Positions 10,430-20,840 of a DNA stretch of 64,000 nt are shown piece after piece. The translations under genes and the position numbers were made by a program. Location: positions 36,492,214 through 36,556,213 of the forward strand of contig CM049320.1 of NCBI GenBank assembly GCA_026874595.1, in the 5' to 3' direction. The notes beneath the pieces were generated by a model. The model saw only the letters and a program-made list of their open reading frames with translations. It did no database searches and was not told where the DNA came from. The DNA comes from Sipunculus nudus. Lineage: Eukaryota; Annelida; Sipuncula; Golfingiida; Sipunculidae. The number at the start of each line of letters is the position of its first letter. The stretch's first letter is position 1.

Positions 10430-11201
10430 TTTCCGTGAATTATAGTATGATGATATGATTAGGTATATACACATACCAGAACGGGGCATATCTAAACAAC
10501 AGACACAATTCTACACCATTAATAGGAATATAAAGGTAGCGGACAGAATTCAACCGTAAAATGGCTTGACGGCTAGGCCAGGTATTAATTTTCCAGTATG
10601 TGAGGTGTGCCTAGGCATCATGTTAGGTATGAGAGACTACCCCATACACTGTAAAAAGTGCCCTTTCGCTCATGTTTAAAATTAACTATTCCACCCATCA
10701 ATGAAAACATGTTTTGGGAGACATATATGTGTTAAAAATGTGTCATGAAAAGGTCAATAATGAGCATCAGTTGAAATACCTAGACGTTTGGGACGGGTTT
10801 TAAATTTGATTACATTTTTACATTCTTCGAAGGCGTAACATTTTCTTCATTTCTGCTTAATGATTCGTGGCTTCTACCTTTAAACAAGTGGTAAAAATGA
10901 AGTATAATTAACAACTCAATATAAGTAGAAAGCACTATCTAAGAGCACAGAAACAGTTCAATCGCAGGCATCAGATCAGACTGGCAATACAACAGGCAAC
11001 AGTTGTGCTAATGATTTTTGAAACGAACAACGCTAGATAAATGTTTGGATGTGAAAGGTGTATTATCTGAAAGTCCTTAAGCCTTATGCGGAACCGGCAT
11101 CACTTTCTCTGTATTGTTTACTCTACGTAATGTTAAGTATATAAACGCAAGGGACATAAAGGTCAGTCAACACTATAAAGTGATATTATTATTTGGCAAA
11201 C

Positions 11202-11214
11202 ACACACACAAACA

Positions 11215-11249
<35 letters not shown>
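11202..11249. repeat. (CA)n-(AT)n microsatellite
   Basis: A CACACACACA stretch is followed by an AT array of 32 bases here, 36 in copy 2 (23245-23280) and 30 in copy 3 (35317-35346). Confidence 0.95.
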
Positions 11250-11252
<3 letters not shown>

Positions 11253-11442
11253 AAATTTCATGTATGTTTTAATTTTTGGCTGAGACTGGAAGAATCCAGA
11301 AGAATTTAAAATTTTATAACATTACAAATACTTCATTCACGAGATACAATTTCCACAATATCGAGAACATTTAAAATGGATGAAAAGTTAGTCTAGGGTA
11401 AAAGTTAATTTATGACAATTTGGGAAATATTTCCCAGAGGTC

Positions 11443-11489
11443 TCTCTCCTTCTCTCTCTTTCTCTCTCTCTCACTCTCTCTCTCTCAGT
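11443..11489 (+). repeat. (CT)n pyrimidine tract
   Basis: An interrupted CTCTCT run ends in CTCAG. It looks like a 3' splice-site context on the plus strand, but no downstream coding frame supports an exon. It is unchanged in copies 2 and 3 (about 23472 and 35540). Confidence 0.85.
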
Positions 11490-11880
11490 AGCAGGGCTCG
11501 CAGAAAGCCCTATACTTAAAATCAGTCCAAAAGTTGTTTTTAATGCATATTAATTAGAACCATAAAGTATACATTTTTTTAAATCTGGCACAGTGTTTTT
11601 TCCAAGAGTATACATATTTTTTACATTTTTTCCATTTATTATGTGGTATTTCAATATAATTTTTTTTTAAATATTTAATCAGTATACTATTTTAAATACC
11701 CAGTAAAGGCAAACTTACTTTTTAACATGTTTATATTAAAATACATGACATTATTTCAAAAGACATTTTTTATTATCTCAAAGCAGGTGTAAATCTACAT
11801 TGAAACTATGAAATCTTAATTTTGATTTAATAAAATTGAAATTTTATTTTCGACAAGAAAAAAAACCCGTTTAGATATTG

Positions 11881-11882
<2 letters not shown>

Positions 11883-11926
<44 letters not shown>
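11883..11926. repeat. (AT)n microsatellite, length-variable between copies
   Basis: 44 bases in copy 1, 52 in copy 2 (23916-23967) and 50 in copy 3 (35982-36031). Poly-Tyr/Ile open frames over it are artefacts. Confidence 0.95.
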
Positions 11927-11928
<2 letters not shown>

Positions 11929-12969
11929 TATATGCTATATATGCAATATACAAAACCACAGATATCGATGGTACTTTTAAAAAAAAGTACTGACTATAAC
12001 CTACATATTTCAGGTAGATGTTTCACTGTTACAGCAAGTCTTTACAGTTATGTAAATTTGATATTTTCAACAGAAAAGATATACAGCAGATAAAATAAAA
12101 CTTAGAGATGTTGTTATGTAGTTTGATTAATAATCCACTAAAAATTTGCTTACTGTGTGCATAAAATGGTGTACCATTAAAATGTTTCATTGTTTGTTAC
12201 GAAATCATGTTAAAATAAATAAAAATTCAGAAATACGTATACTATCAGAAAGAACATTGTACCAGATTTAAAATAATGTATACTTTATACCTGGCTATCT
12301 GTACAGTGATTTTATTTCACCTCTTGTACAATCCCTTTAAGTCATTCCAAATTATAAGCGGCTAAACTGTTATAATTAGTAGTAAAGTAAATATTGTCAT
12401 TTTTCTTCATTTTATAATACAAAATAATGCATATATTATAATTTCTAACATTTTGAGATATTTTAGGTAAAGAACATAGGATTTCAAGCTGTATAAAGCT
12501 CCAGCTTGTCTATTAGTTGAAATACATTTAATATTAACAACAGTTACACTATTGATATGCTAAATAAATGTATTCTTGTGAGCTACATTTTAATATTGGA
12601 CAATTTTATGTATATATTATAAATTGTAGTAATTCTAATTATTGGTTTCCATCATTTAAAAAAACAGGTATATTGAACTTTGTTGCAAAATGAGCTTCAC
12701 ATAACATTCAGGTTTAAGGGAAGAATTTAGCCTTGTGTTCAGTTTTTTATTGTTCTAAATATAAAAGAAAATGTTTTACAAGTTAAAAAAACATAATTTG
12801 CATTTATTTTCTTCTTTATTTATAAGTTTCATGTCTGAAATATTCGCGTTAGGCATATATGCAAAGACACGGTTTCCATGTCATTCTGTAATGGTTGTAT
12901 TATGTAATTTGTGAATCAGTAACATCATAGAGACATATTAATGTAAAGCATGCTAAAGGTGTAAGATTC

Positions 12970-13275
12970 CTAAAACATGTTTTAAATATTTGAAACGTGG
13001 AAGCTGAAACGTGATTGGAAATATTAAACACGTGAAAAAAAATGGGGCAAAAAGGTGTTTAAAACTTTATACCACTTTCAAGCTGAAATGGGTGAACGTT
13101 TATTTCATGTTAAGGTGTGTTTCAGGTTAAGACATATTAATACTAAAACATGAATTCACTTGAAACATGTTGCAAAACATGTTTACATTATTTATCTCTG
13201 AAATATGGTTCAAACTAAAACGTGAAATCATAGATTTGAAACACGCTTCGTTTTGAAAGCCCACGATGTGTTTAA
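12970..13275. other. Cluster of AAACRTG / AAACACG words
   Basis: About ten occurrences of AAACATG, AAACGTG, AAACACG or their complements lie in roughly 300 bases, for example AAAACATGTTTT, GAAACGTGG, GAAACGTGA, AAACACGTGA, GAAACATGTTGC and AAAACGTGAAA. The same stretch is in copies 2 and 3 (about 25012 and 37076). It could be a degenerate short repeat or a regulatory cluster; I cannot tell which. Confidence 0.4.
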
Positions 13276-13751
13276 ACAAGTGACCCATGGGTCATGACTG
13301 ACTAACATTTTGACAACTTTTCCTTGCACAGGAAACTAATTAACATAATGTAGGTTGCATCATTGTTCATGCAAAAAGCTTTTCATCATTTTCAACGATT
13401 AGGTGATGGTAGTCTTTTCATGTGTACGAGGAAGCCATAGGAGATTGATGGACAAAGACAATTTCAGGCGGATACATCAAAGCACTCCTGAGATGAATTA
13501 AAAATGGATTGTACTAATACTTGATTGTACAGCCTGAACTCCCGTGCTTCATTAACATATTTAAATGAGATTTGGTTTTCAAAATTACACATGCGCCACC
13601 TATTGATCAGAAGAGTACTACGACCGTTTGGTGGTTTTACTACACGGCTTTTTTGCACAGGCGACCAGTGTGAAAGCTTTATTCTTTATACTCTTTAGAA
13701 TAAATCAAATATATACCAATCCTGAATAAATAGCAAGTTTTAATAGTCGAA

Positions 13752-13852
13752 TGATACAGGAAACCGTGTCAGTGCATCAAATCGGAGCAAGCGAGCGTGT
13801 CAAAGGCACCGCTTCAAACCTGATATTTGACACGGTACCCTATCGTACGCGC
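13752..13852. repeat. Small fold-back element with imperfect inverted ends
   Basis: Left end GATACAGGAAACCGTGTCA pairs imperfectly with right end TGACACGGTACCCTATCGTA, sharing the core CCGTGTCA/TGACACGG about 70 bases apart. Copies are present in units 2 and 3 (about 25793 and 37857). It is possibly a MITE remnant, but I see no clear target duplication. Confidence 0.4.
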
Positions 13853-13971
13853 ATTTTAATTATCAGCTATGATGCAAAGTGTACCCATGATCTATACTCC
13901 GAGCTCCCATCTCTGTGCTAATTATATAAAAATTATTCTTTAGGCGTTAATTTGACTCAGTGTTTTGGCCC

Positions 13972-14001
13972 GTGAACCACCGCTTCGGTGGCCATGTTCA
14001 C
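13972..14001 (+). other. Hairpin with CCACCG-CTT-CGGTGG core
   Basis: GTGAA and TTCAC outer arms enclose a perfect 6-bp stem with a 3-base loop and a CCATG bulge. It is identical at 26013-26042 and 38077-38106. Function unknown. Confidence 0.5.
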
Positions 14002-15459
14002 AGGGTAAACATGCACCCACTGACTAAGGTCGCGAGTCGTTACCATAGAGAAGACAATTCGCTGACCCAAAAACTAAATTCAGAGCGGCCAAGCTGTGTG
14101 CATGTGCAGTATAGGCTAGGCCTATATAGCTCTGCCTTAACAGGTATAACCCATCGGAAGCCTGCTCTGTACGTGATATGTATCTGTTTTGCAGTTTCCT
14201 TTCAGTTTTAAATCACTAAGGAAATTACAGAGCTGTTTCAACGTTTTGTTGATAAATAATATTAAAATACCGTCAATGAAGAAGGCCTTTCTGACAATAT
14301 TTACAGGCTAAATGTGTATAGCTCATCAGCGCTCAAGGGCTATCGATGTTGGTCAAAATAATGTTCATGTCCTGTGATAGGCTATACCATCCCAGATAAT
14401 TTATTTTTAAACTGTTCTGTGTTTCATATTGTAACGTTCCATCATGTTCATTTGTTTAAGCTATTTTATCTGTCCTCGTGACAGACGGCGTTCCGCTCTA
14501 AGGAACCAGCTGACGCTCACAAAAATGTGTACCCTGGCTTTGGTAAACCACTTTTAAATCTGATAGTTTCCATAACCATATATTTTATTATGCTCTTTCC
14601 TTTAAGTATGGTAAGCTTACTGCTGTCGGTAAATTTACCAAATGTTTCATTGATTTTCTGAGCTTTCCCCCTCGTCATGTAAGTAGGTCATAGACATGTT
14701 GAAAGAGGCCATTTCACAAGTAACATGACAATGGTCACATGAATTAGTAATATCCATTGCCATCTACAGATGGCAAGACACAACTACGAGTGGGCAGACA
14801 GTGTTGTCAAACCAACATAGAAAAAAATACTGGCGTCTGAAAAATGACCCGCATCTGAGTACATCTGTGGGCATTCATGTTTATTTTTACCGCTAGGGGT
14901 CGGGGCAATATATATATATAGGAACTAAGACCACACAGGACAAAGAAATAACTGTACTTTTTGAATACCTATTATAATAAAAGCTCAGAAATCGGAGAAT
15001 TTCTGAATCAGCATTTGCAAAATTACTTATGTCTTTATTTCTTTTTACAGTGCTTATTTATTTTATTAGTAAATGTACGAAAATTATTATTAATATCAAT
15101 GGGTCTTATTTATAGTAGTATATGTTATATTATTATTTTACACATTGTAAATTCAAGGATATACAATTCCCTTTAATTACATTTAATGTTTTTGTGCTTT
15201 GGTCGGCTTCGAGAATCATTATCGCCTTACACAAAATATATTTAACATGCAGTTACACTGTGCATAATGCTATATTAACATGACACCCAGAGACATGACG
15301 CCTAGCGGATTTCTTACACTGAAATTCCATCACCTATTTATGTTATAATCTGGTGAAAAAATAGTTGTTAAGGAATCTTAAACTATAGTTAGAATGATTT
15401 CCAGATTGCTTAAACGTTTTTGTCGATAGTCGTTTGGTAATATTGACCTAATTTACCGT

Positions 15460-16435
15460 AAGGGTTTCGAGAAAATTTTATCTGGAGCTCTCTATAGATG
15501 CTAATTTATTAGTTTCTAGGTCATACTGCCATGGCTTGTGTCTATCTGACTTATAGTGTACTCAAATTATGTTCTTTTGCAGAGCTCACAGAATACCGGT
15601 CGCAGTGACCTTACTTTGTATGTGAAAGGAGACATGAGAATGACCATCCGTCACATTCACAAAGACAATTTTATAGTTAAGGTTTGTGCCCTGTCTGACT
15701 TTCTGGGTAATCAAAATTAGGTTTTCTGCTCGTAGCTTGCAGAATATAAAACACAGCGACCTAATTTCAGAATTCAAAGAGAATTGCCAAGGACCTCCCT
15801 GCAAGTAATATAAGGAGAATCGAAGCCCAAACCGATACACATTGTGCCCTGTATGACTATATGGGTGCTCAAAATCATGTTTTTGATCAGTTGCTCACAG
15901 AATATAGGCCATCAGGACTTAGTTTCGGATTTCCAAGAAAATTTTCCCAGAAGCTCCCTGGATGTTATGTTACAAGATTCCAGGCCTATCGAATACAATT
16001 GGTGATCTCTCTGAATGCCTTGGTGCTCAAATCATGTTTTATTGCCAGTAGCTCACAGAGTGCAGGTCACCTGAACTAATTTTAGGTTCCCCAGGAGTTT
16101 TGTCAGGGACCTCCCTTGCTGTAAAGTCAGACGTTGCAGGGTAAATAATCGATACAATTTTTGAACTCTCTGAATATCAGGGTGCTCAAAATCATGTCTT
16201 TGCCCAGTCGAGTATAGGTTATCATGACAGAGTTTCAGGTTTCCCAAAACATATGCCTAGAACCTCTCTGGTTGTCGAGATTGAAGATTCTAGACCTACC
16301 GGATACAATTTGAGCCCATGTTTGTGCTCAAACTTGTTTCTGCCCATTATAGCCAGCAGAATGTAGGTTTAGAAGTTTCAAGGTCTAACGATTATGGTGT
16401 GTGCTCTGTTAACGGACGGACTGTATCATTTGAAT
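15460..16435 (+). repeat. Pearl/Helitron-like tandem repeat core, about 160-180-bp monomers (copy 1)
   Basis: About six degenerate monomers carry the ordered words GTGACCTAATTT, TTTCCAAGAAAATTTT, GACCTCCCTG, AAGATTC(T/C)AG, CC(T/G)A(C/T)CG, GTGCCCTGT and GGTGCTCAAAATCATG, then GCTCACAGAATATAGG. The last unit runs into CTAACGATTATGG, GTGCTCTGTTAACGGACGGAC, the same transition that precedes the ACGG array at 19.03 kb. Short frames across it have no coding meaning. A core of 160-bp-class repeats followed by ACGG repeats is the pearl architecture of bivalves. Confidence 0.6.
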
Positions 16436-16746
16436 GTCTTAAAAATTAGAGGGGAAAAATGGGGGAGAAAGATGGCACCACCAGTTGTCAGGAACTAATG
16501 ACAACGTTCATGATCCATATGCACGGAAAGAATCAAAGCACTTGATGCCGTTCACATTGATTAGCTATACACATTTTGGAGCTTTTGCATAACATTTTTA
16601 ATTATTCTGGCTTGCATAAAAAAGCCAATAACCCAGAGAATATATGTCGCATTGACCTAATTTAGGTACCCAGGGCGATTTTGCAAGAACCTCTCTTTAT
16701 GTCAAGTTTATAGAGTCTTGGTCCAATGGTTACGATTTGTGCCCTG

Positions 16747-17044
16747 TTAAGCCTAAGTCATAAAAAACTTAAGATTTTGACTGTCGTACGATCCCAGCAA
16801 GGCAACGACAGCTGGCACCGTTGTAGATTTGGGAGATTTATTTTTATAATTTTGTGGAAGCGTTCACATATAAAATAAGATATTGTACGACGGTTGTGGG
16901 AAACTGGTCAGGGCTAAGACTAATCGTACGCTCTTCCTATTGAAGTCTTATGAGGTACCTACGATGGTCGTAATACAAAAAAATTCTTTTTCAGTCGTAG
17001 ACCTGTCGTATATATGTTGCGCGATATATGTGACTTAGGCTTAA
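16747..17044. mobile_element. TTAA-flanked MITE, 290 bp plus target sites (copy 1)
   Basis: TTAA-GCCTAAGTCA at the left is the exact reverse complement of TGACTTAGGC-TTAA at the right, giving 10-bp terminal inverted repeats inside a TTAA duplication. TTAA targets are typical of piggyBac-type transposons. The interior is rich in TCGTACGA/GTCGTA words and has no transposase, so the element is non-autonomous. It lies between GTGCCCTG and GACAAACCCAT, words of the pearl-like right end, so it probably inserted into such an element. Part of it (GTCGTAGACCTGTCGT...) is repeated directly at 17361-17405. Confidence 0.65.
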
Positions 17045-17399
17045 GACAAACCCATGGCGGTCGGAGGAACGGCCATCAACGGTATAACATTCATATGACC
17101 GTGCGGCAATCGTTTGGTTGTCGCACGAAAGTCCTACGATTCGTAGGGCCTCAGATAACCAAAAATTGTACGAAAGTCGTAGGTTTATCGTAACACAGTC
17201 AGACTTAAGAGACTGGCCTGAAATAAAGAATAACCTACGAACATGGTCATTATTCTTCGACATGGGTCTAGGACGGTTTTTTTTTCTCGCTTTTCCCCCC
17301 GCAAAACACTTGAATTTCTTACGACACTACCACAACTGTTCTAGGAATTGCCCATATTATCAGTCGTAGACCTGTCGTTTATGTGTTGTGCGATTTATG

Positions 17400-17485
17400 T
17401 TACTTAATGGACAACCGGAAGGACGGCCGGATGGACGTGTGATCGCTATACCTCGGTGACCTTCAGTCAGCTGAGAAAAAAAAAG
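17400..17485 (+). repeat. Pearl-like tail with ACGG remnant and hairpin
   Basis: GGAAGGACGGCCGGATGGAC, ATCGCTATACCTCGGTGAC, then CAGTCAGCTGAG and an A-run. This is a diverged version of the 19.1-kb tail. Copies lie at about 29441-29526 and 41512-41589. Confidence 0.5.
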
Positions 17486-17884
17486 GAAAATTTATCCAAT
17501 TTGGCCTGATCAGACCTTAACAAATCAGATTTCTGTCAAAATTTAACATTAAATCGATCATTTTTCATGTGTCCATGAAACTGCTTATCAGGGTTTGATT
17601 TAGGGTGCGCAGTGGGCGATCCATTCATTTCTGATATACCAATACATTACCTGAATACCTAAAGACAGACCTAGATTTTGCATCATAACGCTTTTAATTT
17701 TCCCTACCCCAGTTTGCGCATTAGGGTATAATTTTTTATTTTACTTTCTACACTGCTGGGGGTTGGGTTGCCCACTCCAATACATCCCTTGCTGCGCCAA
17801 CTTCCCGCTTGCCCCATTAAAAAACCCTGTATGCTTCCCTGCTTGTAGATTAAGTAGATCATGTTCTAAATGAAATGTCGGTTG

Positions 17885-17897
17885 CCCCCCCCCCCCC
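17885..17897. repeat. Poly-C run, length-variable
   Basis: 13 C in copy 1, 14 in copy 2 (29926-29939) and 9 in copy 3 (41989-41997), followed in each by TCCCGCCACA. The frame around it is not coding. Confidence 0.85.
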
Positions 17898-18792
17898 TCC
17901 CGCCACATTTTTGGCCCAAGGCTGTCAGTGTGGCCTTTCTTTAAGAAAATAAGCAGGTCTCATCAATTTGCATGGAACATCCATTGTATTTTCTCTGTCT
18001 ACATGCCTCTAGTGATAAATTAAGCCTGATATAGGTCAGTATCGTGTAATTTTTAGAGATAGGCCAATATATATAGTGCTATTATTTTCAGTTGGAAAGG
18101 TAGGAAATATGCTTGTAAGCTTAATATCATATTGATTACCGTATAAAGAGGTCTGTTTTGAAATATCATCATTTGGCATATTTTTCAACGTGTAATTATA
18201 TGTGATTGAAATCAGATCAGTGTTTCGTAATTTGTTCCTGAAAATAATGATTTGATAATTTTATATCTTAAACTTCATGAAAGTTAAAAATTATATATCC
18301 TTTGCTTCTTAGTATATTTGGATCATGATTTATACCATGCACGCCTATAGTTTTGAGTAAAACTATAAACACGGTAAGGTGATCTCAAACTACATGTATA
18401 TACCTATTAGCCTTACTCACGGTAAGCTTAGAAAAAAAGTATATTGTATTATAAATATGATCCATGTTGCACGCATAATTCTGTTCATCAGTATTTGGTA
18501 AGGTGTTTGTGTAGTGCAGAATGTGAGTAAAAGTGGGAAAATGGTGAAAATACTACACTGAAAATGCATATTTTTTTGTATTTTTTTCCCACAATATTCC
18601 GCAGCTTGTGAGATGGCAACAACCTCCCAAGCCCAACACCTTTGCGCGGTTACGCGCCCTCTATCTCGCAACAACCGGAGATTGTTCCCCTCAACTTACA
18701 AAACCGCATAAAAGCCTATGATTAGACCATAATAGAACTAAGTGTATAGGAACCGTTTACAGACATATTCTATACCGCTTTGGATTCATCAT

Positions 18793-18857
<65 letters not shown>
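18793..18857. repeat. (AT)n array ending ACGCCGG
   Basis: An AT array interrupted once by TTTATA and ending TATATACGCCGGTATATA. Counterparts at about 30835-30898 and 42894-42946 differ in length. Confidence 0.9.
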
Positions 18858-19026
18858 GCCGGTATATATAAATATATAATTCTATTATATGTTATCAATT
18901 AAAAATATCAAATTACTTTTTGTATTATATATAAAAATATTAATTTGCAAGGAGATCTTTTTATAACCTCGAAGACTGCATAGGGTTCATGGCCCTAGCC
19001 CCTACAGTTACGATTTGTGCCCTGCT

Positions 19027-19156
19027 AACGGACGGACGGCCGGCCGGACGGCCGGACGGACGGCCGGCCGGACGGCCGGACGGACAGACGGAAGGACGAC
19101 GGACAAAGACCCATCGCTATAGCCCAGCATGACTGAAAGTCAGCTGAGCTAAAAAA
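19027..19156 (+). repeat. GGACGGCCGG array plus terminal hairpin of pearl-like element (copy 1)
   Basis: A 75-base run of ACGG, GGCC and GGAC words is followed by GACAAAGACCCATCGCTAT, then a hairpin at 19121-19150: AGCCCAGC pairs with GCTGAGCT (one mismatch), and TGACT pairs with AGTCA around a GAA loop, with one bulged A. An A-run follows. This is the clearest copy of the tail seen at 1-80, 6853 and 17400-17485. A 3' hairpin is expected of Helitron-like ends, though I cannot verify the CTRR-type terminus. Confidence 0.65.
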
Positions 19157-19790
19157 CCATGGTTATTGTAAAACCATGGTTATATGGTGCCCGCGTGATG
19201 ATATTCACGGTTCTTGCCAACCGGAAGTAAACAAAATGAATTCCGTGACTAAAACCCCTTGTTTCTGATTAATACAGTAGGCAAATGTCGATCGTGGAGA
19301 GTAGGGTGGGTGCAGGGTGAGAGTGAAGGAGCATCGACAGTTGGTTTGGGAATCATTAGACCCCACTTTAGGGAATATCCCCCTCTCACTTGTTCCCGAC
19401 CGACTGCCAGAGTAATATCACCTTGGCCCCTATAAGTAGATCATATGGGTAGGGAACTAGGGAATTCAATAATGGTTAACGTTCGCCTAGTCTTTGCGTA
19501 GTATGGGGAATTTAGCTCTCCCAGTAACTCAAATAAGCACGAACTACATACAGTTTACTGCCAAACACCAACAGAGTCGAGCAGTGCTGCCGAAGGAAGC
19601 CGTAAAGCTGTTCCTTGCTCTTTTGTTGTTGTGATTCTCTGTTTTCTTGGTTAGAGCGTATGTATATATTTTATACAAATAGACGGTGAGAGCCCAGCAT
19701 ACGATCGAATCCCGTGAATACTGACTTTTAGTTTCTTCTATAGTTCTTATCTAATGACAAATTATTCTGCCTTATTGTTTGTAAATACAG

Positions 19791-19792
<2 letters not shown>

Positions 19793-19834
<42 letters not shown>
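19793..19834. repeat. (AT)n microsatellite, length-variable
   Basis: Lies between CAGCTTTAT and TTAAGGTTCAGG. It is clearly longer in copy 2 (31835-31890) and 39 bases or so in copy 3 (43883-43921). Confidence 0.9.
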
Positions 19835-19837
<3 letters not shown>

Positions 19838-20385
19838 GGTTCAGGTAATTGATTTTGATTTAGCCGGCCGGTAAACAACCGTCGCACGAAATAGATTAGC
19901 AAATGGCCGACAGATGTCACCAATAGACAGTATATGAAATCAGGTTGAAGGCATCTGACATGAACAATTTTAGGCCTTTACTGCGTTTCAGTACAATCAA
20001 ACTCCACCCCTCTTTCAGTCAAGGGCAGGAGGGGCAGATCCAGGAGTTTTCAGCTGGGGGAGGGGGGCTAGGAAAAGAAAATCGTTGTAAAATGAATTAT
20101 AACATATAAGTGTAGTATTTTGACAATTTTCCAACTTTTACTCACGTGCTGCCTCACACAAAAACAATACCAAATATATCATTACAGAATCATGCGTGCC
20201 AAAGTGATAATATTTATACTTTAATATAGTATTTTACAAAGATTAATCGAACTAGAGAACACGTCACCGTGTTTATAATTTTACTCAATACCACAGGCGT
20301 GCATGGTATGAAACATGAATCATATATATTGAGAGAGATATATAATTTTCTACGTTCATAAAGTTTAAGATGTAATTATAAAATC

Positions 20386-20386
<1 letters not shown>

Positions 20387-20447
<61 letters not shown>
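20387..20447. repeat. (AT)n microsatellite, length-variable
   Basis: About 61 bases in copy 1, 44 in copy 2 (32444-32487) and 48 in copy 3 (44475-44522). Confidence 0.9.
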
Positions 20448-20450
<3 letters not shown>

Positions 20451-20589
20451 TAAAAGTAGAAACCATGGACAAGTTTGAGGTGAAAGTAAAATGCAGACTG
20501 AAGAGTCATAAAATTCATATTATGATATTTAGAATTTTGAAATGATTTGTTTTCCTCTTCCCAATTTGGACTTAACACCATCTGAATGA

Positions 20590-20669
<80 letters not shown>
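20590..20669. repeat. (CT)n(AT)n compound microsatellite
   Basis: A CT run is followed directly by an AT run. Counterparts at about 32633-32717 and 44666-44750 have different CT:AT proportions. In copy 3 the minus strand gives a Glu/Arg plus Ile/Tyr artefact frame. Confidence 0.95.
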
Positions 20670-20670
<1 letters not shown>

Positions 20671-20796
20671 CGAACGTTCCCAACGTCTTTGCACTTCGAA
20701 ACCTCCTGTGTTAATAAACTATAGTTGGTCTATCTAAAAAGCGTTACTGTTTATCTTAACTTTCGCTTCAACTACAGACTAACACGGCTATACCAC

Positions 20797-20798
<2 letters not shown>

Positions 20799-20838
<40 letters not shown>
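20799..20838. repeat. (AT)n microsatellite, length-variable
   Basis: About 40 bases in copy 1, 64 in copy 2 (32847-32910) and about 41 in copy 3 (44881-44921). It precedes the 131-codon open frame. Confidence 0.9.

Positions 20839-20840
<2 letters not shown>

Noticed and set aside
11443-11500. CT tract plus CAG resembling a strong 3' splice site on plus
   Set aside because: No coding frame or matching donor downstream; it is better read as a pyrimidine microsatellite.
11878-12093. Frames rich in Ile-Tyr across (AT)n arrays
   Set aside because: Microsatellite artefact; frame length changes with array length between copies.
20765-20800. CTACAGACTAACACGGCTAT string, reminiscent of a sequence seen in dispersed repeats of other animals
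   Set aside because: The resemblance is from memory, too short to assign a family, and no element ends could be defined.
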